NCBI GenBank assembly: GCA_050955065.1
Contig: JBPBQT010000360.1
Location: 1-21,837 of the forward strand
DNA: 21,837 nucleotides
Reading direction: 5' to 3'
Source: Robbsia sp050955065
Lineage (GTDB): Bacteria > Pseudomonadota > Gammaproteobacteria > Burkholderiales > Burkholderiaceae
The notes under the pieces were generated by a model, which worked only from the letters and a program-made list of their open reading frames with translations, searched no databases and had not been told where the DNA came from. Of this stretch, positions 1 through 9,036 are shown one piece after another. The position numbers and the translations under genes are program-made. How positions within the stretch are numbered: position 1 is the first letter of the stretch; each line of letters starts with the position of its first letter.

Positions 1-1083
1 GCCGAGAAAGAACAGCCAGTACTCGGGGAAGTAGTTCGTAAAGAGGCTTTTCGCGCCGTTCACCGCGAGCGCGCCGACGATCGGTCCGATCAGCGTGCCG
101 CGGCCGCCCACGGCCACCCAGATCGCCATTTCGATCGAGTTGCCGGGCGACATCTCGCTGGGGTTGATGATGCCGACCTGCGGCACGTACAGCGCGCCGG
201 CGATGCCGCACAGCACCGCCGACACGGTCCAGACGAAGAGCTTGTACGCGAGCGGGCTGTAGCCGAGGAACATCAGGCGCGACTCGCCGTCGCGGATCGC
301 GGTGACGACGCGCCCCAGGCGCGAGGTGACGATCATGCGCAGCAGCAGGAAGGCGAGCACCAGCACCGCGAACGTCAGCACGAAGAGCGTGACGCGCGTC
401 TGGTCGCTGGCGATCGGGAAACCCGCGATCCGCTTGAAGTCGGTGAAGCCGTTGTTGCCGCCGAAACCGGTCTCGTTGCGGAAGAACAGCAGCATCGCCG
501 CGTACGTCAGCGCCTGCGTGATGATCGACAGGTACACGCCCTTGACCCGCGAGCGGAACGTGAAGAAGCCGAACACCCAGGCGATCACCGCCGGCGCCAC
601 GATCATCATCGCCAGCGCGAACACCAGATGCCGGGTGCCGGTCCAGTACCAGGGCAGCGTGTGCCAGTCGAGAAACACCATGAAGTCGGGCAGGTCGCTG
701 CCGTACTTGCCCTCGTGCCCGATCTGGCGCATCAGGTACATGCCGATCGCGTAGCCGCCCAGCGCGAAGAACAGTCCGTGGCCGAGGCTGAGGATGCCGC
801 AGTAGCCCCAGACCAGATCCAGCGCGAGCGCGTCGATCGCATAGCACATCAGCTTGCCGGCCAGGGTGATGGCGTAGGTCGACAGATGCCAGGCGCTGTC
901 GGCGGGCAGCGCCAGCGCGCTCAGCGGCACCAGCACGCCGATGACGACGATCAGCGCGAGCAGACCGAGCCACGCGCGCGGGGACAGCAGCGCCGGACGG
1001 GCGGGCAGGCCGAGCCGGAACCGCGCGGGCGCGGTCGAATCCGGACCCGGACCCGGACTCTGGGGAAGAGAGGACAGTGACAT
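1..1083 (-). CDS. urtC: UrtC, urea ABC transporter permease (3' end cut by window edge)
   Basis: This is the second inner-membrane channel subunit of a urea ABC importer of the branched-chain amino acid (LivM-like) permease family. I read 361 codons without a stop from ATG at 1083 to the window edge. The product has a Pro/Gly-rich N-terminal tail (about 30 residues), then several hydrophobic segments. Landmarks are WGYCGILSLGHGLFFALGGYA, FRSRVKGVYLSIITQALTYA, the EAA-like loop with AIRDGESRLMFLGY, and near the end GGRGTLIGPIVGA. The last visible residues (EYWLFFLG) resemble the final membrane segment of UrtC, so probably only a few dozen residues are missing. The ATG follows the urtB stop with no gap, which implies translational coupling. 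The urtC name rests on the linked urtA and urtB; by sequence alone it is a LivM-type permease. Confidence 0.93.
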   Translation of the reverse strand, partial: MSLSSLPQSPGPGPDSTAPARFRLGLPARPALLSPRAWLGLLALIVVIGVLVPLSALALPADSAWHLSTYAITLAGKLMCYAIDALALDLVWGYCGILSLGHGLFFALGGYAIGMYLMRQIGHEGKYGSDLPDFMVFLDWHTLPWYWTGTRHLVFALAMMIVAPAVIAWVFGFFTFRSRVKGVYLSIITQALTYAAMLLFFRNETGFGGNNGFTDFKRIAGFPIASDQTRVTLFVLTFAVLVLAFLLLRMIVTSRLGRVVTAIRDGESRLMFLGYSPLAYKLFVWTVSAVLCGIAGALYVPQVGIINPSEMSPGNSIEMAIWVAVGGRGTLIGPIVGALAVNGAKSLFTNYFPEYWLFFLG

Positions 1084-2727
1084 TCAATGCTCCGCGCTGC
1101 GGCCCTTCAGGGCGAACAGCCCCTGGGGACGTTTCTGGATGAACAGGACGACGAGCAGCAGCACGACGATCTTCGCGAGCACCGCGCCCCAGAAGGGTTC
1201 GATCGCCTTGCTGATGACGCCCAGGCCGAACGCGCCGATCACGGTGCCGGCGAGCTGGCCGACGCCGCCCAGCACCACCGACATGAACGAATCGATGATG
1301 TAGCTCTGCCCGAGGTCCGGGCCGACGTTGCCGATCTGCGCGAGCGCGCAGCCGCCCAGCCCGGCGATGCCGGCGCCGAAGGCGAACGCGTAGCTGTCGA
1401 CGCGCCCGGTGCGCACGCCCACGCAGGCCGCCATCCGGCGGTTCTGCGTGACCGCGCGGATGAAGAGGCCCAGGCGCGTGCGGTTCAGCACGGCCCACGC
1501 CAGCACGATCACCGCGACCGAGAAGGCGAGGATCGTCAACCGGTTGTACGGCAGCGTCAGCCCCGGCAGGACGGCGATGCCGCCGCTCATCCACGACGGG
1601 TTCTCGACCTGCACGTTCTGCGCGCCGAACAGCATGCGCGTGGCCTGGATCAGCAGCAGGCTCACGCCGAAGGTGGTCAGCAGCGTTTCGAGCGGGCGGC
1701 CGTAGAGGTGCCGGATGATCAGGCGTTCGATGACGATGCCCACCAGCGCGGCGGCCAGGAACGCGGCGGGAATGGCCGCCAGCGGATACCAGTCGAACGC
1801 GCCCGGCAGATGCTGGCGGAACAGGTTCTGCACGAGCCAGGTCGCGTAGGCGCCGATCATCAGGAATTCGCCGTGCGCCATGTTGATGACGCCGATCAGC
1901 CCGTAGGTGATCGCTAGCCCGAGCGCGGCGAGCAGCAGCACGCTGCCCAGGCTCAGCCCGGCGAAGATCGTGCCGAGGATCTCGTTGCGGCGTTGCATTC
2001 CGGCCAGGGCGTCGATGCCGTGCGCGGCGGCGGCGCGCACGCGCGCATCGGTCTCGACGTAGGTCCCGTTGGCCTGGCGCAGCGTCAGCGGCCGCAGCAG
2101 TTCGAGACTGCTGATGCGCCCGGTGGCGGCGATCAGCCCGACCGCCTTGAGCCGGCGCACGGGGTCCGCGTCGTGCAGCGCGGTCATCGCCCACAGGGTT
2201 TCCAGGCGGGCGTGCAGCGCGGGGTCCTTCTCGCGGGCCAGCGCCGCGTCGATCTGGCCGGCGGCGGCCGGGTCGGGGTTGCGCAGCATCGCGTCGATCG
2301 CGGCGCCGCGCACGGTCGTGTCGGGCGAGGCGATGCCGTTCGCCGACGCGGCCGCGGCCACCCGCCGGCGCAGCACGTTCGACAGCGCCAGCGGCTGGGC
2401 TTGCGCGGAAATGTCGGCGGCGACGGGCTGGTCGCTCAACGCGTCGCGGTAGGTGTCGCCATGGGCGACGAGGACGGCGCCGGCGTCCGTGCCGGTGCCG
2501 GCGACCGAGACGGTATCGTCGGCCAGCGCCTGCAGCACCCGCGCGGCTACCGCGTCGCCGGTGGCGGCCTGCGCGGCGATGGTCTGGATGGCCTGCGCTT
2601 TTGCATCGAAATCGTCGCTGGCGAGCGGGGCGATGTCGGCGCGGGTCAACGCCTGCGCGGGGCGCGCGCCGCCGAACAGCAGGGCGGCGCTCAGCAACAG
2701 GACGGATAAAAGGAGCGGCGGCTTCAT
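1084..2727 (-). CDS. urtB: UrtB, urea ABC transporter permease with N-terminal periplasmic domain
   Basis: LivH-like inner-membrane permease of the urea importer, 547 residues. The ATG at 2727 gives a clean signal peptide (MKPPLLLSVLLLSAALLFGG, then ARPAQA) and a weak AGAGAA ribosome site; the open frame extends further upstream but only through non-signal, Arg-rich sequence. Residues about 27-245 form an Ala-rich, helical, presumably periplasmic domain with HEAT-like character. Long UrtB proteins carry such a domain, whereas ordinary LivH permeases lack it. Residues about 246-547 are the permease proper, with GLAITYGLIGVINMAHGEF, a typical LivH/UrtB signature, near residue 270. The gene ends directly against the urtC start. 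It is separated from urtA by 175 bp that contain a strong inverted repeat, so its expression may be lower than that of the binding protein. Confidence 0.93.
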   Translation of the reverse strand: MKPPLLLSVLLLSAALLFGGARPAQALTRADIAPLASDDFDAKAQAIQTIAAQAATGDAVAARVLQALADDTVSVAGTGTDAGAVLVAHGDTYRDALSDQPVAADISAQAQPLALSNVLRRRVAAAASANGIASPDTTVRGAAIDAMLRNPDPAAAGQIDAALAREKDPALHARLETLWAMTALHDADPVRRLKAVGLIAATGRISSLELLRPLTLRQANGTYVETDARVRAAAAHGIDALAGMQRRNEILGTIFAGLSLGSVLLLAALGLAITYGLIGVINMAHGEFLMIGAYATWLVQNLFRQHLPGAFDWYPLAAIPAAFLAAALVGIVIERLIIRHLYGRPLETLLTTFGVSLLLIQATRMLFGAQNVQVENPSWMSGGIAVLPGLTLPYNRLTILAFSVAVIVLAWAVLNRTRLGLFIRAVTQNRRMAACVGVRTGRVDSYAFAFGAGIAGLGGCALAQIGNVGPDLGQSYIIDSFMSVVLGGVGQLAGTVIGAFGLGVISKAIEPFWGAVLAKIVVLLLVVLFIQKRPQGLFALKGRSAEH

Positions 2728-2823
2728 ATGCGGTTCTCTGCGATGTTCAGGGGCAAGCATGCACTGTGACGCCGCATGGGCGGGCGCCACGGCAGGACGC
2801 TCACGGTGCCGCGCGTCAGGCAC

Positions 2824-2895
2824 GGCGTCGTTGCGCGTAGAGCGGGACTGCGCGAGCTGCATCACGCGACAGGACGCACCCCGCGCAACGACGCC
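2824..2895 (-). terminator. Stem-loop between urtA and urtB (14-bp perfect inverted repeat)
   Basis: GGCGTCGTTGCGCG at 2824-2837 is the exact reverse complement of CGCGCAACGACGCC at 2882-2895, with a 44-nt loop. In the minus-strand transcript the stem begins 7 nt after the urtA stop codon. No U-run follows, so it is not a classical intrinsic terminator. Its position just after a binding-protein gene in an ABC operon fits an attenuator or an mRNA 3'-end stabiliser that keeps UrtA more abundant than the permeases. The repeat is seen directly; the role is inferred. Confidence 0.55.
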
Positions 2896-2902
2896 ACCTG
2901 CG

Positions 2903-4207
2903 TCAGCCGAAACGACGCAGCAGATCGGCGACCGGCGTGGCCTGGGCGACGACATCCGGCTTGTGCTCGTTGCCCGGGATGAACGGGCTCCACGGCTGCG
3001 CGCGGATCGTCGTCTTGGTACGCCAGACGACGTTGAACTGTCCGTCCGCGCGCACCTCGCCGATCATCACCGGCTTGCGCAAATGGTGATTGCCGTCCAT
3101 TTCGAGCGTGAAGCCCGACGGCGCGGCGAACGTCTGGCCGATCATCGCCGGACGCACCTTGTCGACCGACGTGCTGTGCGCCTTCTCCACCGCCTGCTTC
3201 CACATGTGGATGCCGACATAGGTCGCTTCCATCGGGTCGTTCGTCACGCGCTTCGTGCCGCCGGGCAGGTTGTTCTTCTGCACCCAGGCCGCCCACTGCT
3301 TCTTGAACTTGTCGTTGGTCGGGTTCTTCAGCGACATGAAGTAGTTCCAGGCGGCGAGATTGCCCACCAGCGGACGCGTGTCGATGCCGCGCAGTTCCTC
3401 CTCGCCCACCGAGAAGGCCACCACCGGCACGTCGGTCGCCTTCAGGCCCTGGTTGCCCAGTTCCTTGTAGAAGGGCACGTTCGAATCGCCGTTCACGGTC
3501 GAGATCACGCAGGTCTTGCCGCCCTGCGCGAAGGTCTTGATGTTCGCGACGATGGTCTGGTAATCGCTGTGACCGAACGGCGTGTAGACCTCCTGGATGT
3601 CGCTGTCCTGCACGCCCTTCGAATGCAGGAAGGAACGCAGGATCTTGTTCGTCGTGCGCGGATAGACGTAATCGGTGCCCAGCAGGAAGAAACGCTTCGC
3701 GCCGCCGCCTTCCGCGCTCATCAGGTATTCGGTCGCCGGCAACGCCTGCTGGTTCGGCGCCGCGCCCGTGTAGAACACGTTGCGCGACATTTCCTCGCCT
3801 TCGTACTGCACCGGGTAGAACAGCAGGCCGTTCAGTTCCTCATAGACCGGCAGCACCGATTTGCGCGACACCGAGGTCCAGCAGCCGAACGTCACCGCGC
3901 ACTTGTCCTGCGAGATCAGCTGGCGCGCCTTCTCGGCGAACAGCGGCCAGTTCGACGCCGGGTCGACGACCACCGGCTGCAGCTGGCGCCCCAGCACGCC
4001 GCCGCTCCTGTTGATCTCGTCGATCGTCATCAGGGCGACGTCCTTGAGCGACGTCTCGGAAATCGCCATCGTGCCGGACAGCGAGTGCAGGATGCCGACC
4101 TTGATCGGTCCCGTGTCCGCGCCCTGCGCGAGCGCCGCCGGAATCCTGCCGGCCACGCTGGCGGCTCCCGCCGCGGTTGCCATCTTCAAAAAAGCGCGCT
4201 TGTCCAT
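2903..4207 (-). CDS. urtA: UrtA, periplasmic urea-binding protein of the ABC importer
   Basis: Substrate-binding protein of the urea importer, 434 residues, usual length for UrtA. ATG at 4207 is chosen because AAGGAT lies four bases upstream and the frame then opens with an export signal, MDKRAFLKMATAAG and an ALA-like cleavage site near residue 27. The KRxFLK core resembles a Tat signal with Lys in place of the first Arg, so Sec or Tat export is open. UrtA signatures follow: VGILHSLSGTMAISE, FGCWTSVSRKSVLPVYE, GLLFYPVQYEGEE, STVNGDSNVPFYKELG and NHHLRKPVMIGE. These separate urea-type proteins from LivJ/LivK. The gene lies 149 bp after the gntR stop and before urtB and urtC. That spacer has its own inverted repeat, so a secondary promoter is possible. 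Confidence 0.95.
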   Translation of the reverse strand: MDKRAFLKMATAAGAASVAGRIPAALAQGADTGPIKVGILHSLSGTMAISETSLKDVALMTIDEINRSGGVLGRQLQPVVVDPASNWPLFAEKARQLISQDKCAVTFGCWTSVSRKSVLPVYEELNGLLFYPVQYEGEEMSRNVFYTGAAPNQQALPATEYLMSAEGGGAKRFFLLGTDYVYPRTTNKILRSFLHSKGVQDSDIQEVYTPFGHSDYQTIVANIKTFAQGGKTCVISTVNGDSNVPFYKELGNQGLKATDVPVVAFSVGEEELRGIDTRPLVGNLAAWNYFMSLKNPTNDKFKKQWAAWVQKNNLPGGTKRVTNDPMEATYVGIHMWKQAVEKAHSTSVDKVRPAMIGQTFAAPSGFTLEMDGNHHLRKPVMIGEVRADGQFNVVWRTKTTIRAQPWSPFIPGNEHKPDVVAQATPVADLLRRFG

Positions 4208-4222
4208 AGCTATCCTTATTGT

Positions 4223-4257
4223 CGTTTCATGTGGTTGATCGTTTCGGATGGAAACGA
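4223..4257. promoter_or_regulatory. CGTTTC inverted and direct repeats upstream of urtA
   Basis: TCGTTTC (4239-4245) and GAAACGA (4251-4257) form a perfect 7-bp inverted repeat around a 5-bp centre. A further direct copy of CGTTTC lies at 4223-4228, 17 bp away. The cluster sits 16-50 bp upstream of the urtA start, in the otherwise unremarkable 149-bp gap after gntR. It could be an operator or a leader hairpin. I could not assign a known regulator, and no good sigma-70 promoter was seen beside it. Confidence 0.3.
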
Positions 4258-4356
4258 AGGTCATGCCGCCTCCCGCGGGCCACTGCCGCCAGCCCCTCCT
4301 GCCTTGCTGCCTGATACATGTCGCTTGCCCGCCGCTTGCCGGCGGTTTTCGCCGTT

Positions 4357-5121
4357 TCAATCGTTTTCACCGTCGCTTCCCGTGCCGGCATACCGGTGCC
4401 GGGCCATCTGCAAGGTGTAGAGCGTGATGCGCTTCACCTCGGCCTGACTTTCGGCGATATGCCCGCAGATCAGCGCCTGCGCGGTACCGGCGTCGTCGCG
4501 CGCCAGCGCATCGAGGATCGCCGCGTGCTCGCGGTAGGTCGCGTCGATGCGCAACGGCTTGGTGAAATCCAGCCGCCGGATGATGCGGATGCGCTCCGTG
4601 ACTTCCTGATGGATGCGTATCATTTCGTGGTTGCCGACCGCGGCGATCAGACTGGCGTGAAACGCCTCGTCGAGCGCGGCGACCCGGTGCGTCTGATCCT
4701 CTTGCGCGCTTTCCTCGTCCGTCGCGGGGGGCGGCGGTGCCGACCAGATCGCGCGCACCGCGTCGAGCCGCGGACTCAGGCCGTCGGCGACGATCCTGCG
4801 GATCGCCGAGGTTTCCATCATCACGCGCACTTCGTACAGGTCCTCGAAGAATTTGAAGTCGAATTCGCGCACCTGCCAGCCGCTGCGAAAATTCACGTCG
4901 ACATAGCCTTCGCGCTGCAGCCAGAACAGCGCCTGACGCACCGGCGTGCGGCTGACGCGCATCCGCGCGGCGACGTCGCCTTCGCTGAAACGGTCGCCGG
5001 GCAGCAGCCGGAAGTCGAAGATGTCGGCTTTCAGCTGCGTATAGATCTGCGCCGCGAGATTGTTCGCGCTGCGCGACGCGCGCGCCGGCTGCTGGATGCC
5101 GAGTTTCGTGATGTCGCTCAT
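4357..5121 (-). CDS. GntR-family (FCD subfamily) transcriptional regulator of the urea amidolyase locus
   Basis: Cytoplasmic DNA-binding regulator of 254 residues. An N-terminal winged helix-turn-helix (about residues 17-85) contains LLPGDRFSEGDVAARMRVSR followed by TPVRQALFWLQREGYV, typical of GntR. The C-terminal FCD ligand domain (about 90-230) keeps the Asp-x3-His pair (D151, H155) plus H199 and H221, which usually bind a metal in this subfamily. A Pro/acidic insert lies at about 127-144. ATG at 5121 overlaps the uca stop by 4 bp (ATGA), so the regulator is translationally coupled to the enzyme genes. The context indicates that it controls this locus, and a matching palindrome lies upstream of atzF. 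The effector, perhaps urea, allophanate or another pathway compound, cannot be told from sequence. Confidence 0.9.
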   Translation of the reverse strand: MSDITKLGIQQPARASRSANNLAAQIYTQLKADIFDFRLLPGDRFSEGDVAARMRVSRTPVRQALFWLQREGYVDVNFRSGWQVREFDFKFFEDLYEVRVMMETSAIRRIVADGLSPRLDAVRAIWSAPPPPATDEESAQEDQTHRVAALDEAFHASLIAAVGNHEMIRIHQEVTERIRIIRRLDFTKPLRIDATYREHAAILDALARDDAGTAQALICGHIAESQAEVKRITLYTLQMARHRYAGTGSDGEND

Positions 5122-8100
5122 GCGCGCGCCGGGTCCGGGTCCGCGTCCGGGTCTGCGGACCCCGCCGGCGCACGCAGGGTCACCAGCGCCTCGCCGACGT
5201 TGACGGTCGTGCCTTGCCGGCAATGCACCGCGTCCACCACGCCGCCGCGCGGCGCGACGATCGGAAACTCCATCTTCATGGCCTCGACGATCAGCAGCGT
5301 GTCGCCGCTGTTGACCTGTGCGCCGGGCTCGACCAGCAGCTTCCAGACATTGCCGGCGATGTCGGAGGCGACGGCGTCGCCAGCGGCGCTGTCCGCGTCG
5401 CCGCCTCCCGGCGTGCCGCGCCCGGCATCGTTTTCCGCGGCGCCGCCGTTCGCCGCGACGGCGGCGTCGGCATCCGCCTGCGCGGCCCAGCGTGCGATCT
5501 CGATGGCGTACGCGGCCGCCTGCTTCGCGCGGAAGTCCTCCATGTCCGGCGCGATGCGGGCGAGGAAGGCGTTGTACTCACCCAGATCGAAGATCTCCTC
5601 CTCGATGCGCACCGTCTCGCGTCCCGCGCGGAAATCGTCGCGCAGGCGGTCGAGTTCCGCCTCGGTGACCGGATAGAAGCGCACCTGGTCGAAGAAACGC
5701 AGCAGCCAGGGCTTGCCGTCGACGAAGGCCGCGTTCTTCAGGAACGTGTTCCAGATCGGCACCGTGCGGCCGACCAGCTGATAGCCGCCCGGCGAATCCA
5801 TCCCGTAGATGCACATGTAGACGCCCCCGATGCCCACCGTGCCTTCCGCGGTGTACGTGCGCGCCGGGTTGTACTTGGACGTGAGCAGCCGGTGCCGGGG
5901 GTCGACCGGCACCGCGCACGGCGCGCCCAGGTAGACGTCGCCCAGACCCAGCACCATGTAGCTCGTCTCGAAGAGGGTGTCGCGCACGACGTCGTTCGAA
6001 TCGAGGCCGTTGATGCGGCGGATGAATTCGGTGTTGCGCGGCAGCCAGGGCGCGGTGTCGCGCACCGATTGCCGGTAGCGCGCGACCGCGTCGAGCGTCG
6101 CCGCGTCCTCGTAGGTCATCGGCAGATGCACCACGCGGCTGGGCACGCGCATCGTCTCGATGCCGCTCAGCGCGGCGTCGGCCTGCGCCAGCGCCTCGAC
6201 CAGCGCCTGTTGCGCGATGACCCGGCTGTCGTAGCGCACCTGCACCGAGCGCACGCCCGGCGACAGCTCGAGCACGCCGTCGATACGCGCGGCGCGCAAG
6301 GATTGCATCAGCGCATGGATGCGAAAGCGCAGGTTCAGATCGAGCACGTTCTCGCCGTATTCGACCAGGATGTACTTGTCGCCCGCCTGGCGGAAGACCG
6401 CCTTCGGCCGCGCGGCCGTGGCGTCGAACCGATGCAGGATCGGCGTGCCGTACGTGCTGTGCGCACCGCGGGCATCGCTGGCATCGCGGGCGCCGCCGAC
6501 GGCCGGGCCGGCAAGCGCCGTGATGGGCGTGGCCAGCACCGCGACCACCTCGACGGGCGCCGCGTTCCACTGCTCGATCCATGCATCCTGCGCGTGTTCG
6601 AGGACGAGCGCCTGCGCGAAATCGATCCGCCGGAAGCGGATGCGGTCGCCCGGGCGCACCTGGCCGACTTTCCAGAGTTCGGCCTTGGCGATCGTCGCCG
6701 CGCAGACGAAGCCGCCGAGGCTCGGGCCGTCGCGCGTCAGGATCACCGGCATGTCGCCGGTGAAGTTGATGCTGCCGATCGCGTATTCGCAGTCGTGGAT
6801 GTTCGACGGGTGCAGGCCCGCCTCGCCGCCGTCGGAGCGCGCCCATTCGGGTTTCGGGCCGTTGAGCCGGATACCCAGACGGTTGGAGTTGTAATGGACC
6901 TCCCACGCGGTCGAGAAGAACCGGTCGATCGACGCGGGCGTGAAGAAATCGGGTGCGCCGTGCGGGCCGTACAGCACGCCGATGTCCCATTCGCGGGCAT
7001 AGGCGGGGATCATCGCGTGCGGCAGCGCGACCGGCGTGCAGACCGCCGGGGTGGGCATGGCCACCGGCGGGGCGGCGGGCGGCGGCGCGGCGGACAGGCG
7101 CGCGGCGGAGAGGAGGGCGGCGCTCGCCGCGTCCATCGCGGCCGGCGTTTGCGCGCCGTCGTCCGCGCGCGTGGCCGCGCCGGTGCGGGAGGGATCGTCC
7201 AGCGTCGACGGCGCGATCTTCAGCAGGTCGCGCGCGCGCAGCGTGCGTCCCGCATGGCCGCCGAACCGGCCGAGCGCGAAGGTCGCGCGGCTGCCGAGAT
7301 ACAGCGGCAGGTCGACGCCGTGGCGCACCGCGAGATACGTGCGGCAGCCGTTGTGTGTCTTGCCCAGACGCAACGTCTGGCCCGCGTGCACCGGCAGCGG
7401 GGTCCAGAACGTGACCGGCGCGCCGTCGAGCGTCGCATCCGACGCCGCGCCGGTCAGCGCGACGACGGCGTCGCAGTGAAAGCGCACGGTCGGGCCGAGC
7501 ACGGTGGCCTCGATGCCGGCGGCGTCGGCGGGATTGCCGACGATGCGGTTGCCCAGCCGGAACGCCCAGTCGTCCATCGGTCCGGACGGCGGCACGCCGA
7601 TGTCCCAGTAGCCGACGCGCCCCGGATAGTCCTGTATCGTCGTGTAGGTGCCGCCGTCGAGGATTTCGATCGCGTTCGGGCGGTAGACGAAGCCGTCCAG
7701 CGCTTTCGTCGACACCTGGCCGCTGCGGAACACGTCGCCGGCCACGACCTGCCGCAGGTAATCGAGATTCGTCGCGATGCCCGACAGCCGCGTGGCCGCC
7801 AGCGCGCGCGTCATCGCCGCGATCGCCGCGTCGCGGTCCGCCGCATGCACGATCAGCTTGGCGAGCATCGGGTCGTAGTGCGGCGAGACCTCGGTGCCGG
7901 TCTCGATCCAGCCATCGACGCGCACGTCGTCGGGGAAGTGCACCTCGGTGAGCGTGCCGGGGCTGGGCGCGAACTGGTGCAGCGGATCCTCGGCGTAGAT
8001 GCGCACCTCGATCGCCGCGCCGCGGGAGGCGATGCCGGCGTCTTCCAGCGCGAGACAGGCGGGTGGCGCGCCGGCGGCGGTGCGCACCATCCACTCGACC

Positions 8101-9023
8101 AGATCGATGCCGGTCACCGCTTCGGTGATCGCGTGCTCGACCTGCAGCCGGGCGTTGACTTCGAGGAAATAGAAGGCGTCCTGCGCGGCGTCGTAGATGA
8201 ATTCGACCGTGCCGGCCGAACGATAGGACACCGCGCGGCCCAGGTCGCGCGCGGCGGCCAGCAGGCGCGTGCGCGTGGCGGCGGGAAGGCGCGGCGCGGG
8301 CGTCTCCTCGACGACCTTCTGGTTGCGGCGTTGCAGCGAGCAGTCGCGCTCGCCCAGCGCGACGACGCCGCCCTGGCCGTTGCCGAAGATCTGCACCTCG
8401 ACGTGGCGGGCGTCGGCGACGAAGCGCTCGACGAACACGCCGGCGTTCGCGAAGAAGGCCTGTCCCAGGCGCTGCACCGATTCGAACGCGGCGCGCAGTT
8501 CGGCGGCGTCGTTGCAGCGCGTGAGGCCGATGCCGCCGCCGCCCGCGGTGCTCTTGAGCATGACCGGGTAGCCGATGCCGGCGGCGGCGCCGAGCGCCGC
8601 GTCCACGTCGCCGAGGAGCCCTGAGCCGGGGGTGAGCGGCACGCCCGCCGCCGCGGCGAGTTCGCGCGCCGCGTGTTTCAGGCCGAACCGGTCCATCTGT
8701 TCCGGCGTCGGGCCGATGAAGGCCAGGCCGGCGGCCTCGCAGCGGCGCGCGAACTCGGCGTTCTCCGACAGGAAGCCGTAGCCGGGGATGATCGCCTGCG
8801 CGCCGCTCTCGCGGGCCGCGTCGATGATCGCGTCGGCGCGCAGATAGCTGTCCGCGGCGGATTGCCCGCCGAGGCCGATGGCGACGTCGGCGGCGCGCAC
8901 GTGCGCGCTGTTGCGGTCGGCATTGGAATACACGGCGACGCTGCGGACGCCCAGGCGCTTGAGCGTGCGGGCGATGCGGCAGGCGATTTCACCGCGGTTG
9001 GCGATCAGGACGGTATCGAACAT
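5118..9023 (-). CDS. uca: Urea carboxylase (biotin-dependent)
   Basis: Cytoplasmic ATP- and biotin-dependent enzyme that carboxylates urea to allophanate, the first step of the urease-independent pathway. It has 1301 residues. ATG at 9023 opens directly into the biotin carboxylase fold (MFDTVLIANRGEIACRIART). Domains: biotin carboxylase at about 1-450 (GYGFLSENAEF; KSTAGGGGIGLT; EVNARLQVEH near 291), the AHS2/KipA-like carboxyltransferase half at about 455-860 (TTIQDYPGRVGYWDIGVPP; GPHGAPDFFT; HYNSNRLGIRLNG), the AHS1/KipI-like half at about 870-1090, and biotin carrier at the end with biotin lysine K1250 in VEAMKME. It is roughly 100 residues longer than usual because of two low-complexity Ala/Pro/Asp/Gly stretches at about 605-680 and 1175-1225. 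It starts 13 bp after atzF without a clear ribosome site, suggesting coupling. Confidence 0.95.
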   Translation of the reverse strand: MFDTVLIANRGEIACRIARTLKRLGVRSVAVYSNADRNSAHVRAADVAIGLGGQSAADSYLRADAIIDAARESGAQAIIPGYGFLSENAEFARRCEAAGLAFIGPTPEQMDRFGLKHAARELAAAAGVPLTPGSGLLGDVDAALGAAAGIGYPVMLKSTAGGGGIGLTRCNDAAELRAAFESVQRLGQAFFANAGVFVERFVADARHVEVQIFGNGQGGVVALGERDCSLQRRNQKVVEETPAPRLPAATRTRLLAAARDLGRAVSYRSAGTVEFIYDAAQDAFYFLEVNARLQVEHAITEAVTGIDLVEWMVRTAAGAPPACLALEDAGIASRGAAIEVRIYAEDPLHQFAPSPGTLTEVHFPDDVRVDGWIETGTEVSPHYDPMLAKLIVHAADRDAAIAAMTRALAATRLSGIATNLDYLRQVVAGDVFRSGQVSTKALDGFVYRPNAIEILDGGTYTTIQDYPGRVGYWDIGVPPSGPMDDWAFRLGNRIVGNPADAAGIEATVLGPTVRFHCDAVVALTGAASDATLDGAPVTFWTPLPVHAGQTLRLGKTHNGCRTYLAVRHGVDLPLYLGSRATFALGRFGGHAGRTLRARDLLKIAPSTLDDPSRTGAATRADDGAQTPAAMDAASAALLSAARLSAAPPPAAPPVAMPTPAVCTPVALPHAMIPAYAREWDIGVLYGPHGAPDFFTPASIDRFFSTAWEVHYNSNRLGIRLNGPKPEWARSDGGEAGLHPSNIHDCEYAIGSINFTGDMPVILTRDGPSLGGFVCAATIAKAELWKVGQVRPGDRIRFRRIDFAQALVLEHAQDAWIEQWNAAPVEVVAVLATPITALAGPAVGGARDASDARGAHSTYGTPILHRFDATAARPKAVFRQAGDKYILVEYGENVLDLNLRFRIHALMQSLRAARIDGVLELSPGVRSVQVRYDSRVIAQQALVEALAQADAALSGIETMRVPSRVVHLPMTYEDAATLDAVARYRQSVRDTAPWLPRNTEFIRRINGLDSNDVVRDTLFETSYMVLGLGDVYLGAPCAVPVDPRHRLLTSKYNPARTYTAEGTVGIGGVYMCIYGMDSPGGYQLVGRTVPIWNTFLKNAAFVDGKPWLLRFFDQVRFYPVTEAELDRLRDDFRAGRETVRIEEEIFDLGEYNAFLARIAPDMEDFRAKQAAAYAIEIARWAAQADADAAVAANGGAAENDAGRGTPGGGDADSAAGDAVASDIAGNVWKLLVEPGAQVNSGDTLLIVEAMKMEFPIVAPRGGVVDAVHCRQGTTVNVGEALVTLRAPAGSADPDADPDPARA

Positions 9024-9036
9024 GGCGCGGGCGTGG

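Noticed and set aside
2453..4420. 655-codon plus-strand open frame across urtB and urtA
   Set aside because: It lies antisense to two well-supported urt genes, runs through their spacer, and has Arg-rich composition without motifs.
5214..8624. Very long open frame (over 1100 codons) on the plus strand opposite urea carboxylase
   Set aside because: It is the antisense shadow of uca in G+C-rich DNA. Its translation is Arg/His/Ala-rich with no recognisable domain, while the minus-strand frame has clear motifs throughout.
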